The notes: generated by a model from the letters alone, not told the origin. A stretch of 64,000 nucleotides of DNA from Rhodococcus zopfii NBRC 100606 = JCM 9919 (GCF_001895025.1 NZ_BCXI01000009.1:1-64000), one strand, 5' to 3'; positions 25,643 through 34,072 are shown, numbered from the stretch's first letter. Made by a program: numbers and translations.

Positions 25643-26428
25643 TCACATCCTTCCGTAGCGCGCCAGGACGAAGCAGTAGGCACCATAGGTGACGATGCCG
25701 AGTCCGGCCGCGCACAGTAGGACCTGCCCGAACGGGGCGGTGCCCAGCGTCTTGAGGGCACCGTCCAGCCCGGTCGCCTTGGCCGGGTCGGACGTGACGG
25801 TCGCGACGACGACCAGGATTCCGGCACCCGCGATCGCCAGTCCCTTCGCGGTGTATCCGACGACACCGAGGACCGTGGCCACGCCCGGTACCGGGCGGTG
25901 CAGGTCGTCGAGGAACTTTCGGCTCACACCCTTGTACACGTGGTACGCGCCGATCCCCACGGTCACGAGTCCGGCGACGACGAGCACCGTCTTGCCTGCG
26001 CCGGACTGCATCAGTCGTGCGCTCAACCCGGCGCTCTGTTCACCGCTGGACTTTCCGGTGCCCAGCGCGAACTGCAGGGCGGTGAACGCGAGCGCCGCAT
26101 AGGCGACCGCGACGCCCGCGGACTTCATCCGGTCCAGCGCCGACGGATCCTCGACGTCGCACCGTTTGCCCATCACCGCTTCGGTCAGCCGCCACACCGC
26201 GAGGGCCGCGAGCGTCACCGCCGTCACCCACAGGACGGCGGTGCCCCCGGGTGCCGCGGCCATCGTGGCCAGCGCGCCGGACTGGTCGGCGGCACCGGAC
26301 TCGCCGAAGGCGAGCCGCACGACGATGTACCCGATCAGTGCGTGGACGACACCGCTGGTCGCCTGGCCCACACGGGCGACCCGTTCGAGGGGCGTGTTCT
26401 GTGCGGCGTCGGCTGCTCCGGTTGCCAT
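25643..26428 (-). CDS. DUF1206 membrane protein
   Basis: A 261-residue integral membrane protein with six predicted helices arranged as three similar two-helix units, each opening with an ARVGQATSGVVHALIGYIVVRLAFG-like pattern; this triplication is the hallmark of DUF1206. Function unknown. The ATG at 26428 lies 4 bases after the stop of the DinB-family gene, implying translational coupling in a three-gene operon led by the ABC exporter. Confidence 0.8.
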   Translation of the reverse strand: MATGAADAAQNTPLERVARVGQATSGVVHALIGYIVVRLAFGESGAADQSGALATMAAAPGGTAVLWVTAVTLAALAVWRLTEAVMGKRCDVEDPSALDRMKSAGVAVAYAALAFTALQFALGTGKSSGEQSAGLSARLMQSGAGKTVLVVAGLVTVGIGAYHVYKGVSRKFLDDLHRPVPGVATVLGVVGYTAKGLAIAGAGILVVVATVTSDPAKATGLDGALKTLGTAPFGQVLLCAAGLGIVTYGAYCFVLARYGRM

Positions 26429-26432
26429 GGGG

Positions 26433-26951
26433 CTACCAGGTGCGACCGGCGAGAGCGTCGGCGGTCGCACCGTCGATCGACTCACGGATGATGTCGGCGT
26501 GGCCGGCGTGCCGCGCCCACTCCTCGATCTGGTGGATCAGCAGGAACCGCACCGTGAACGGCACGCCCTGATCCAGGTACCGAGCCACGTCGTCCGGCAG
26601 GTCGATGACGCGGTCGAGGTCCGGTTCCTCGCGGATCGCCTGCGCGAACCGCACCGCGGCCGCTTCGAGTCTCGTGATCTGGTCGGCGACGGTCTCGTCG
26701 TCGGCCACGAGCCAGCCCGACGTCCACGCCGCGACCGGGTCGGCGGCACGGGTGTTGGTTCCGGCGACGCGGTCGGCGGCGGCGACCTCGCCGTCGACGA
26801 CGTGCGCGAGCAGCGACGCCAGGCTCATCGACGACGCGCTCGGCACCGAGCGCGCCTGTTCGTCGGTGAGCCCGGAGACCGCGTTGCGGAATGCATTGTG
26901 CTGGTTGCCGAGGATCTGGAGGAGCAGGTCGGATTCGGTGGGGATGCTCAT
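26433..26951 (-). CDS. DinB-like (DUF664) metal-binding protein
   Basis: A 172-residue four-helix-bundle protein of the DinB/YfiT/DUF664 superfamily. Candidate metal ligands are the His in LASLLAHVVDGE and the two in RFLLIHQIEEWARHAGHAD, spaced as in the family's three-His site. In this bacterial group many such proteins are mycothiol-dependent transferases or isomerases. The ATG overlaps the stop of the upstream ABC exporter gene (ATGA) and the stop is 4 bases before the DUF1206 start. Confidence 0.8.
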   Translation of the reverse strand: MSIPTESDLLLQILGNQHNAFRNAVSGLTDEQARSVPSASSMSLASLLAHVVDGEVAAADRVAGTNTRAADPVAAWTSGWLVADDETVADQITRLEAAAVRFAQAIREEPDLDRVIDLPDDVARYLDQGVPFTVRFLLIHQIEEWARHAGHADIIRESIDGATADALAGRTW

Positions 26952-28849
26952 GCTTCGAGTATCGGCGCCATCGCGGGCGGTCTCGGTCCGGAATCGGCGA
27001 ACTGGGTGCGATAGAGCTGTTCGTACCTGCCGCCGGCCGCGAGCAGTTCGGTGTGCGTGCCCCGTTCGACGATGCGTCCGGCCTCCACGACCAGGATCTG
27101 ATCGGCCGCCCGGATCGTCGACAACCGGTGCGCGATGACCACCGAGGTGCGTCCGGCCAGCGCTTCGGTCAACGCCTCCTGCACCGCGGCCTCGGACGTC
27201 GAATCCAGGTGCGCGGTCGCCTCGTCGAGAATCACGACGCGGGGCTGCGCGAGCAGCAGTCGCGCGATCGTCAGCCGCTGGCGTTCACCGCCGGAGAGCC
27301 GGTATCCGCGCTCGCCGACGACGGTGTCCAGTCCGTCCGGCAGCGACGCGATGAGACCGTCGAGGCGGGCCTTGCGCAGCGCATCCCACAGCTCGCCCTC
27401 GCCGGCCTCCGGCCGGGCCAGCAGCAGATTCGCCCGCACCGACTCGTGGAACAGGTGCCCGTCCTGCGTGACCAGGCCGACCGTGCCGCGGATCGACGCG
27501 GCCGTCAGCTCCCGCACGTCGACCCCGTTCAGCAGCACGTGCCCGGCATCCACGTCGTAGAGACGGGGAATGAGCTGCGCCACCGTGGATTTACCGGCTC
27601 CCGACGAGCCGACCAGCGCGACCATCTGTCCCGGTTCGACGCGGAAATCGAGGTCGTGCAGCACGGTTTCGCCGCCGCGGGTGTCCAGGACCGCGACCTC
27701 CTCGAGCGACGCCAACGACACCTTGTCGGCGGAGGGATAGCCGAAGCTCACGTCGCGCAACTCCACCGACACCGGTCCCGGCGGCACGTCGCGCGCCTCG
27801 GGAGCCTCGGCGATCAGCGGCTTCAGGTCGAGGACCTCGAAGACCCGCTCGAAGCTGACCATCGCGCTCATGACATCCATCCGGGCGCTGGCCAGGGCGG
27901 TGAGCGGCGAGTACAGGCGGGTCAGCAGCATTGCCATCGCGACCACCGATCCGGCGTCGAGTTGCCCGCGCAGCGCGTAGAAGCCGCCGAGACCGTAGAC
28001 GAGGGCGAGCGCGAGTGCCGAGACGAGGGTCAGTGCGGTGACGAAGACGGATTGCAGCATCGCCGTGCGGACCCCGATGTCGCGGACCCGGCGGGCGCGG
28101 ACCGCGAACTCGGCGGATTCGCGCTCGGGCCGGCCGAACAGCTTGACGAGTGTGGCACCGGGGGCGGAGAACCGCTCGGTCATCTGGGTGCTCATCACCG
28201 AATTGTGGTTGGCGGCTTCCCTGCTCAAGCGTGCGAGCCGAGTTCCCATGTGCCGCGCCGGAATCACGAAGATCGGCAACAGCAACAGTGCGAGAAGCGT
28301 GATTTGCCAGGAGATCCCGACCATCACGACGAGGGTGATGGCGAGTGTGACGATGTTTCCGACGACGCCGGAGAGGGTGTCGCTGAAGGCGCGCTGCGCG
28401 CCGATGACGTCGTTGTTCAGCCGGCTGACCAGCGCGCCGGTGCGGGTGCGGGTGAAGAACGCGATGGGCATGCGCTGGACGTGGTCGAACACGGTCGTGC
28501 GCAGGTCCAGGATCAGGTCCTCGCCGATGCTCGCCGACAACCATCGATTCGCGATCGCAAGTCCGGCCTCGACGATCGCGATACCCGCGATGAGCACCGC
28601 CAACCCGACGATGACGGACAGCGCGGCGTGGTCGACAATGGCGTTGACGACCCGGCCCGCGAGCACCGGCGTCGCCACACCGAGTGCCGCGATGACGACG
28701 CTGAGCACCAGGTAGAACGAAATGTTGCGGCGATGCGGCCGGGCGAACGCTCCGATCCGGCGCAGGCTTTCGCGTGAGAACGGCCGCCGATCGTTGCTCG
28801 CGTGCATCGCGTTGTACATCGCGTTCCACGCAGTGACTTCCATGCTCAT
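26948..28849 (-). CDS. ABC exporter, fused permease and ATPase
   Basis: A 633-residue half-transporter that works as a dimer. About six transmembrane helices in residues 35-330 precede the ATPase: Walker A GSSGAGKST, Q-loop LVTQDGHLF, signature LSGGERQR, Walker B VVILDEATAHLDS, switch IAHRLST. It is of the MsbA/multidrug type with unknown substrate. ATG at 28849 has GGGAGG 9 nt upstream. Its promoter carries a 19-bp spacer and a palindrome typical of MerR-family activation. The DinB and DUF1206 genes follow with overlap or 4-base spacing. Confidence 0.9.
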   Translation of the reverse strand: MSMEVTAWNAMYNAMHASNDRRPFSRESLRRIGAFARPHRRNISFYLVLSVVIAALGVATPVLAGRVVNAIVDHAALSVIVGLAVLIAGIAIVEAGLAIANRWLSASIGEDLILDLRTTVFDHVQRMPIAFFTRTRTGALVSRLNNDVIGAQRAFSDTLSGVVGNIVTLAITLVVMVGISWQITLLALLLLPIFVIPARHMGTRLARLSREAANHNSVMSTQMTERFSAPGATLVKLFGRPERESAEFAVRARRVRDIGVRTAMLQSVFVTALTLVSALALALVYGLGGFYALRGQLDAGSVVAMAMLLTRLYSPLTALASARMDVMSAMVSFERVFEVLDLKPLIAEAPEARDVPPGPVSVELRDVSFGYPSADKVSLASLEEVAVLDTRGGETVLHDLDFRVEPGQMVALVGSSGAGKSTVAQLIPRLYDVDAGHVLLNGVDVRELTAASIRGTVGLVTQDGHLFHESVRANLLLARPEAGEGELWDALRKARLDGLIASLPDGLDTVVGERGYRLSGGERQRLTIARLLLAQPRVVILDEATAHLDSTSEAAVQEALTEALAGRTSVVIAHRLSTIRAADQILVVEAGRIVERGTHTELLAAGGRYEQLYRTQFADSGPRPPAMAPILEA

Positions 28850-28879
28850 CTCGCGGAGCCTCCCTCTCTCGTTGCCCCG

Positions 28880-28910
28880 ACCGTAGAACCTCGAGCGGGC
28901 TCGAGGTCAA
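28880..28910 (-). promoter_or_regulatory. MerR-type promoter/operator for the ABC exporter operon
   Basis: On the minus strand -35 TTGACC (28910-28905) and -10 TACGGT (28885-28880) are separated by exactly 19 bp. A perfect 8-bp-arm palindrome (ACCTCGAG-N4-CTCGAGGT, 28888-28907) fills the spacer. Over-long spacers with such dyads are the signature of MerR/SoxR-family activation. The predicted start is about 24 bases upstream of the ATG. Confidence 0.7.
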
Positions 28911-29039
28911 GGGTAGTCGGCGACACTCCTGCCTCACAGTCTCGCTCGAGTGCCTTACAGCGCTGGTAGTGTCAGCCCGCCGGAGGGGAGCCGGAAGGAC
29001 GCGAGGCATGTCGTCCGCTGAGTGGGGGGATTTCGAATT

Positions 29040-29462
29040 GTGACAAGTGCTGTCCCGAGCGAGTCTGCTGTATTCGTCGATGCCTACGTGGAAGCGATGT
29101 TGGGCGCGCCGCCGGCAGGCGCCTCGCCGGGCGCCGTGAACCCGGGGGCGCCGAGCGGCGTCGACCTCTTCCAGGTGAATCCGGAAGAACTCGAGAGATT
29201 GTCCGGATTGCTCGATTCGACAGTAGAAGCGCTCGAGGAGCTTTCGGAGGGCCTCGGACGCGGAGACGCGGTTCTGCGATTCCCTGGATGTCGCTTCGCG
29301 CAGGCCAGTACGGCGGTGGCTCAGGCGCTGAATGCAGCCACAGTTGCCACGGCAGACCGGATCGCGTACATGTCGGGTGTCGCGAGAGGATCGGCAGGGG
29401 ATTACCGTGTCGCAGACGGTACATTCGCAGCGCAACTTGCTGCCGTGGGCGACCTTCGGTGA
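29040..29462 (+). CDS. EspC/WXG100-like T7SS-associated small protein
   Basis: A 140-residue protein with no signal peptide. The first ~45 residues are Ala/Pro/Gly-rich; the rest forms a helical segment (NPEELERLSGLLDSTVEALEELSEGL ... ATVATADRIAYMSGVARGSAGDYRVADGTFAAQL). Its closing GDYRVADGTFAAQL resembles the end of EspC-like/DUF2580 secreted proteins of type VII secretion. GTG at 29040 with GGGGGGA 9 nt upstream. Its stop overlaps the start of the large WXG-like gene (GTGA). It probably acts as the partner or chaperone that pairs with that protein for export (inference). Confidence 0.65.
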   Translation: MTSAVPSESAVFVDAYVEAMLGAPPAGASPGAVNPGAPSGVDLFQVNPEELERLSGLLDSTVEALEELSEGLGRGDAVLRFPGCRFAQASTAVAQALNAATVATADRIAYMSGVARGSAGDYRVADGTFAAQLAAVGDLR

Positions 29463-30778
29463 CCCCCAGCCGGTCTGCGATCGAATTGTGGACGTCGTCG
29501 GATCTGACCGTGATGGCCTCGAATCTGGACGGGATTCGCAGGTCGTTCGTCGACTTGGCCGAAACCATGCGTAGCGACGTTCACGCAATGGCTCCGGAAT
29601 GGTCCGGAATTGCGTTCGACGCGGCGGCGCACCGGGCAGACGTCGAGTGCGACGAGGTTCGACGAATCGCCGGAACGATGCAGGCGATCGTCGATACCTA
29701 CGACGGGGGTGCCCGTGAACTCGACTCGATGCTGGGGTTTCTGCGAGCAGTGGTGACCGAGGCGGAGGAACTTTTCGTCGTCGGTGAAGACTGGGCACTG
29801 ACCCGGAAGCCGGCCGTCGACGACGAACTCAGGGCTCGCCAGGATGAGCTCGCAGACTACTTCGCGGAACGGATTCGGAATGCCGTCGCAGGGATCCGGG
29901 CGATCGACGGAAATCTCGCGGCTGCGCTGGAGGCGCTCGGTGGTGAACTGTCGTCGAACAGCCCGCAGGGCGTGCCTCCGGAGTTGCGAGAAGCGGCTGT
30001 TTCGACGCCGGGACGATTGACCGCTGCCTCGGTCGCGTTCGAGGCGATGTTCGGGCGGCGCCCGGTGGGTGTGGTCGACTGGCGAACCGCGATGGCCCTC
30101 GACACCACCAGCTATCTGGACAAGAACCAGGGCGTGCGCGCCGAGGTGGTGGTCGGTCGTATCGAACCGGTCCCGGGACAAGGGCTTGTCAGGATGGGGC
30201 TCTATATTCCGGCGGGTGAAGTCGTCAACTTCATTCACAACGATCTTGGTGATGATCGCGACGAGGATTCAGCATTCGATCCGGAACGCACAAGGGCTTC
30301 GATGTATGTGGATTACGAGAACGGAGTCGTGATCGCGCGCCAGAACCCGTCCGTAGGGGTGACAGGTGAAGTGGCAGTCGGTGCTCCGGCGGTGAGCGTA
30401 CAGCAACTTCCTGATGGGTCGGTACGACTTGTGTACGAAGCAAGGAATGCGCTGCCGCCTCTCGGTCTGGAAACGCTGACGACTTTTCATACCGTGAATG
30501 GAGACATCGTTCTCGCTCCTGGCCCAGAGGGCGTCGGGGTTGCCGCGCAGATCGGAGACTATCCGTCTTTGGAGATCTATCAGGATTCAGGATCGGGCGG
30601 TACACGACAGATCTACATCGACCCGGCCGACAGCGGCTCGAAGTGGGGCCCAGCGGGCAACCTACCGTTCGATCACACACTCGGTGATTACCGCTCGGCC
30701 ACAAAACGTTTCGATGCTGTGCCGTCCATGGCGCTCCAAGAATCGAACTTCCCATCGGCACGCGGGGGTGGTTCGTGA
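29459..30778 (+). CDS. WXG-domain protein with unknown C-terminal domain, candidate T7SS effector
   Basis: A 439-residue protein. Residues 1-95 look like a WXG100 helical hairpin (MAPEWSGIAFDAAAHRADVE holds the W-S-G turn), and a long helical part follows to about residue 180. From about residue 205 (FEAMFGRRPVGVVDWRTA) to the end comes a beta-rich domain I do not recognise, with Asp-rich loops (NDLGDDRDEDSAFDP) and a YIDPADSGSKWGPAGNLPFDH segment. The architecture matches polymorphic T7SS effectors: conserved export head, variable tip. Its lines are about 55-58% G+C against about 70% around it. GTG start overlaps the previous stop; a small membrane protein starts in its stop codon. Confidence 0.6.
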   Translation: MTPSRSAIELWTSSDLTVMASNLDGIRRSFVDLAETMRSDVHAMAPEWSGIAFDAAAHRADVECDEVRRIAGTMQAIVDTYDGGARELDSMLGFLRAVVTEAEELFVVGEDWALTRKPAVDDELRARQDELADYFAERIRNAVAGIRAIDGNLAAALEALGGELSSNSPQGVPPELREAAVSTPGRLTAASVAFEAMFGRRPVGVVDWRTAMALDTTSYLDKNQGVRAEVVVGRIEPVPGQGLVRMGLYIPAGEVVNFIHNDLGDDRDEDSAFDPERTRASMYVDYENGVVIARQNPSVGVTGEVAVGAPAVSVQQLPDGSVRLVYEARNALPPLGLETLTTFHTVNGDIVLAPGPEGVGVAAQIGDYPSLEIYQDSGSGGTRQIYIDPADSGSKWGPAGNLPFDHTLGDYRSATKRFDAVPSMALQESNFPSARGGGS

Positions 30779-31101
30779 AGCAGATCACCGCGACTCGGCC
30801 GGTGTTGAAACCCCGCGTTGCCACCGACGGGCTGTTCTGGGGCGTGGCAACGGTGATGGTGCCGATCACGCTCGCGTTCGCGAGCGCCTTCGCCATCGCC
30901 GTCTTCGAGGCGTTCCGGATGGACGACGCGGATGAACCCGAGCTGCTTGCGGCATTGGTGGTTCTCGCGGCAGTTCTGATGCCGCTCGCCTTGGCGGTGC
31001 TGGGGCGGACCGCGTCGCGGATCCGCGCGGGGATCGCGCTGGGGATCGCTGTGGGATTGCTGGTCGCGGTGTACGGCGGTGTGATCTTGGTGGTGCGGTA
31101 G
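30775..31101 (+). CDS. small membrane protein, three predicted helices
   Basis: A 108-residue membrane protein with hydrophobic stretches around residues 20-45 (DGLFWGVATVMVPITLAFASAFAIAVF), 55-77 (ELLAALVVLAAVLMPLALAVLG) and 85-108, and an acidic loop (RMDDADEPE). No family recognised. Its GTG overlaps the stop of the candidate effector and its stop overlaps the next start, so expression is locked to both. In a toxin-like cassette this is the position of an immunity or export partner, but nothing in the sequence proves that. Confidence 0.6.
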   Translation: MKQITATRPVLKPRVATDGLFWGVATVMVPITLAFASAFAIAVFEAFRMDDADEPELLAALVVLAAVLMPLALAVLGRTASRIRAGIALGIAVGLLVAVYGGVILVVR

Positions 31102-31388
31102 TGGTAGCCGACGAGGCCCGGGTTGCGCCCGGACGAGTGTTCGGCCCGGCGAGTCTGCTCGGTGTGGTCGCCGGGCTCGTTGTGCAGATGACCGTGCCGG
31201 TCTGGGTTCCACGCGAATTCGGTTGGACCGCGCTGGCATTTCCACTCGTGTTCGGCCTGGGGTGTTGTCTCTTCCCTCGCCGTGTGCGCCATTTCGGCGT
31301 GGGGGCGGCGGTATCGACGGTGGCGCTGCCGCTGTCGCTGCTTTTCATCCTGGCGGCCGGCGCGATTCTGCACGCGATGCGGTACTGA
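31101..31388 (+). CDS. small membrane protein, about three predicted helices
   Basis: A 95-residue membrane protein: hydrophobic segments near residues 17-33, 41-57 and 66-90, with a Cys pair (GLGCCLF) followed by a basic RRVRH turn. The GTG shares one base with the preceding stop (TAGTG). Its organisation resembles the 108-aa protein before it, but I see no clear sequence similarity between them. It is convergent with the GntR gene, 15 bases away. Function unknown; candidate immunity or accessory factor of the cassette. Confidence 0.6.
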   Translation: MVADEARVAPGRVFGPASLLGVVAGLVVQMTVPVWVPREFGWTALAFPLVFGLGCCLFPRRVRHFGVGAAVSTVALPLSLLFILAAGAILHAMRY

Positions 31389-31403
31389 CCACGATCGACG
31401 CGG

Positions 31404-32120
31404 TCAAGACACCACGGTCGCGACGAATGCCATGCGATCGCCGCGATAGAGCGAGCGGCGGTGCTCGATGGGAATGTCCTCGCGGTCGTAGGACACGCGG
31501 CTCAGCAGCAGCATCGGGGTGCGCGGGTCGGCGTCGAGGAGGGCGGCCTCACGGGCGTCGGGCATCGCCGCCTCGATCCGCTCGACGGCACGCGCGAATT
31601 CGATGCCGCGCGACCGGATCGCGGCGTACAGCGAGGACGTGTGGTCGAAGCGCTCGTCGAGTCCGGCGAAGCGCTGCGCGGGCAGTCGGGTGCGTTCGAG
31701 CCCGACGCGGACGCCGTCGACGAGCAGGACACGTTCGAGCTCGAGAACCGGGGCGCCGGGCTCGAGGGCGAGGTCGGCGGCGAGGACCTCGTCGGCGGAC
31801 AGATTCCTCCAGCCGACGAGTTCTCGCCCGACGGAGAGTCCCGCGGCGAGCGCGGCCTCGGTGTACGAGCCGATGATGAGCGGCTGCACGACCTTGGGTC
31901 TCGCGACGACGGTTCCGCGGCCGCGGCGTTCGATCCGGCCGGCGACGAGCAGCTCGCGGAGCGCGGCCCGCACGGTCTCGCGGGAAACGTCGAACCGGGT
32001 CGCCAGCTCGCGTTCCGCCGGCACCGGGTCGCCCTCGGCGAGGGTGTCCAACAAGGATGCCACGTGGGCCCGGACCACCTGGTGCTTCAGGACACGTGGT
32101 TGTGCGGCAGTCGCTTTCAC
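31404..32120 (-). CDS. phnF: GntR/HutC-family regulator, PhnF-like
   Basis: A 238-residue repressor: winged helix-turn-helix (PVPAERELATRFDVSRETVRAALRELLVAGRIERRGRGTVVA, about residues 32-73) and a C-terminal UTRA effector domain (VLELERVLLVDGVRVGLERTRLP ... TPMLLLSRVSYDREDIPIEHRRSLYRGDRMAFV). It is divergent from the phosphonate genes. The intergenic region has two TGGTCTA-type palindromes matching the site known for mycobacterial PhnF (TGGTATAGACCA as I recall it). Repression of the phosphonate operon and of itself is the likely role. Confidence 0.85.
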   Translation of the reverse strand: MKATAAQPRVLKHQVVRAHVASLLDTLAEGDPVPAERELATRFDVSRETVRAALRELLVAGRIERRGRGTVVARPKVVQPLIIGSYTEAALAAGLSVGRELVGWRNLSADEVLAADLALEPGAPVLELERVLLVDGVRVGLERTRLPAQRFAGLDERFDHTSSLYAAIRSRGIEFARAVERIEAAMPDAREAALLDADPRTPMLLLSRVSYDREDIPIEHRRSLYRGDRMAFVATVVS

Positions 32121-32138
32121 GTCTCGAGTATAGCCGAT

Positions 32139-32154
32139 ATTGGTCTATACCAAT
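32139..32154. promoter_or_regulatory. PhnF-type operator 1
   Basis: ATTGGT-CTAT-ACCAAT, 6-bp perfect arms, 18 bases upstream of the GntR start. It contains TGGTCTATACCA, one orientation of the TGGT-N4-ACCA site of PhnF-like regulators. Confidence 0.75.
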
Positions 32155-32187
32155 TGTTTTCCCGCCGTTCACCCGAAGACCCCCGTT

Positions 32188-32199
32188 TGGTCTAGACCA
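32188..32199. promoter_or_regulatory. PhnF-type operator 2
   Basis: TGGTCTAGACCA is a fully symmetric 12-bp palindrome, 18 bases upstream of the FAD oxidoreductase ATG, placed to block the catabolic operon promoter. Its centre is 47.5 bp from the centre of operator 1. Confidence 0.8.
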
Positions 32200-32217
32200 T
32201 CGGTCACGGTGATGCCC

Positions 32218-33348
32218 ATGCGAATCCTTCTCATCGGTGGCGGCATCCTCGGCACGGCCCACGCGGACGCGGCGATCCGGCGTGGACACGACGTCGTCCA
32301 CCTCGAACGCGAAAGCGAGGCGCGCGGCGCCACCGTCCGTAACTTCGGTCTCGTCTGGGTGTCGGGGCGCACCGACCTCGAACTCGCCGCGACCCTGCGC
32401 TCGCGGGAACTGTGGGCGGACCTCGGCGCCCGGGTTCCCGAGATCGGTTTCCGTGCCAACGGCTCGATCACCCTGCTGCGCACCGAAGCCGAGGTGGCGG
32501 TCGCCCGTGAGGTACTCGCCCGGAAGGATGCCGACGACCGGGGATTCGCGTTGCTCGACCCGGACCGAGTCCGGGCGCTCAACCCGGCGTTGCGTGGAGA
32601 GTTCCTCGCCGGCCTGCATTGCACCACCGACGCGGCCGTCGAATCGAGGGTCGCGCTCCCCGCGATCCGCCGTCACCTCGCCGCCACCGGCCGCTACCGT
32701 TTCCTGCCGCACACCGAGGCCCGCTCGGTGACCCGGACCCCCGGCGGCACGATCCGGGTCCGCGACGACCACGGCACCGTCCACGACGCCGATGTCGTCA
32801 TCGTGTGCCCCGGTGCGACATTGACCGGCCTGGCTCGCGAACTGGCCGGTGAACTCCCGCTCCGCCGCGTGCGCCTGCAGATGATGCAAACGGCCCCGCT
32901 CGGCGAACCGCTGACCACCTCCATCGCGGACGGCGACAGCCTGCGCTACTACCCGGGCTTCGCCGGTGAAGCCCTCGGCCACCTCGTCGCCACCGAGCCG
33001 CAGACCCCGACCGCGGCCCGGCACCGCATGCAGCTGCTGTGTGTGCAGCGTCTGCACGGCGGGCTGACCATCGGCGACACCCACGCGTACGACGAGCCCT
33101 TCCCGTTCGACGTCGACGAGGATCCCTACGAGCACCTCGTCACGGTCGCGGAGTCGCTGCTGGGGAGGAAGCTGCCGCCGGTCGTCAAGCGCTGGGCCGG
33201 GGTGTACAGCCAGTGCCTCGATCCCACCGAACTCGTGCACCGGCACCGCGCCGACGACGGCATCTGGGTGATCGCCGGACCCGGCGGGCGGGGGATGACG
33301 CTCGGTCCGGTCCTCGGTGAACAGACCGCCGACCTTCTCGGCCTCTGA
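32218..33348 (+). CDS. FAD-dependent oxidoreductase of phosphonate-catabolism loci (TIGR03364-like)
   Basis: DAO-type flavoprotein of 376 residues: the N-terminal FAD motif is LLIGGGILGTAHADAAIRRGHDVVHLERES, followed by GATVRNFGLVWVSGRTD, and the C-terminal end is GIWVIAGPGGRGMTLGPVLGEQTADLL. This branch is known mainly from phosphonate operons and is thought to oxidise an amino- or N-alkylamino-phosphonate to the aldehyde, which would supply the phosphonatase-like enzyme encoded next (inference). ATG at 32218 is preferred; an ATG two codons earlier is possible. First gene of a six-gene run with small or negative gaps. Confidence 0.82.
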   Translation: MRILLIGGGILGTAHADAAIRRGHDVVHLERESEARGATVRNFGLVWVSGRTDLELAATLRSRELWADLGARVPEIGFRANGSITLLRTEAEVAVAREVLARKDADDRGFALLDPDRVRALNPALRGEFLAGLHCTTDAAVESRVALPAIRRHLAATGRYRFLPHTEARSVTRTPGGTIRVRDDHGTVHDADVVIVCPGATLTGLARELAGELPLRRVRLQMMQTAPLGEPLTTSIADGDSLRYYPGFAGEALGHLVATEPQTPTAARHRMQLLCVQRLHGGLTIGDTHAYDEPFPFDVDEDPYEHLVTVAESLLGRKLPPVVKRWAGVYSQCLDPTELVHRHRADDGIWVIAGPGGRGMTLGPVLGEQTADLLGL

Positions 33349-33397
33349 CCCGGCCTGCCCGAAACCTCTCACCTTCAACGACTTCCGGAGAGCACTC

Positions 33398-34072
33398 ATG
33401 ACAGACATCACGCTGGCCGTCCTCGACATGGCAGGCACGACCGTCGCCGACGGGGGACTCGTCCTCCGGGCCTTCGACGAGGCGGCCACCAGCGTCGGCG
33501 TGCCCGCCGACGGTCCGGAACGCGACGACGCCCGCCGCTACGTCCTCGACACCATGGGCCAGTCCAAGATCGTCGTCTTCCGGGCGCTCTTCGGAGACGA
33601 GGACCGTGCCCAGGCGGCCAACGCCGCCTTCGAAAGCGCCTACGAGCGGTTCGCCGCGGACGGCGGCATCGAACCGATCCCGGGCGCCGTCGACGCGATC
33701 AGGCGACTGCGTGAGAGCGGAGTGAAGGTCGCCCTGACAACAGGATTCAGCCGTGCCACCCAGGATCGGCTGCTCGGGGTCCTGGGCTGGGAGGACCTCG
33801 CCGACCTCGCACTCGTGCCGTCCGACGCCGGACGCGGCCGGCCCTACCCGGACATGATCCTGACGGCGCTGCTGCGCGCGGAAATCGACGACGTCCGGCA
33901 CGTCGCGGTGCTCGGCGACACCACCAGCGACGTCACCGCGGGCCTGCGCGCCGGTGCGTCCGTCGTCGCAGGCGTGGTGACCGGCGCACACGACGCGGAA
34001 AGCCTCCGCGCGGCCGGCGCCACCCACGTGCTCGGCTCGGTCGCGGAACTGCCCGGGCTGCTGTTGCCCTGA
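33398..34072 (+). CDS. phosphonatase-like HAD hydrolase (PhnX-like, TIGR03351-like)
   Basis: A 224-residue HAD phosphatase-fold enzyme. Motif 1 is LDMAGTTVAD with nucleophile Asp10, motif 2 the Thr in ALTTGFSR, motif 4 VLGDTTSDVTAG. In the cap, MGQSKIVVFRALFGDE aligns by eye with the PhnX segment that carries the Schiff-base lysine, making Lys57 the candidate, so cleavage of phosphonoacetaldehyde or a similar beta-carbonyl phosphonate to phosphate is plausible. ATG at 33398 after CCGGAGAG. It sits between the oxidoreductase and the transporter genes. Confidence 0.82.
   Translation: MTDITLAVLDMAGTTVADGGLVLRAFDEAATSVGVPADGPERDDARRYVLDTMGQSKIVVFRALFGDEDRAQAANAAFESAYERFAADGGIEPIPGAVDAIRRLRESGVKVALTTGFSRATQDRLLGVLGWEDLADLALVPSDAGRGRPYPDMILTALLRAEIDDVRHVAVLGDTTSDVTAGLRAGASVVAGVVTGAHDAESLRAAGATHVLGSVAELPGLLLP

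Noticed and set aside
23614-25866. 750-codon open frame opposite the DEAD-box helicase
   Set aside because: Fully antisense to a gene with all helicase motifs; composition (Gly/Asp/Val/Leu/Arg) is a mirror of the helicase codons.
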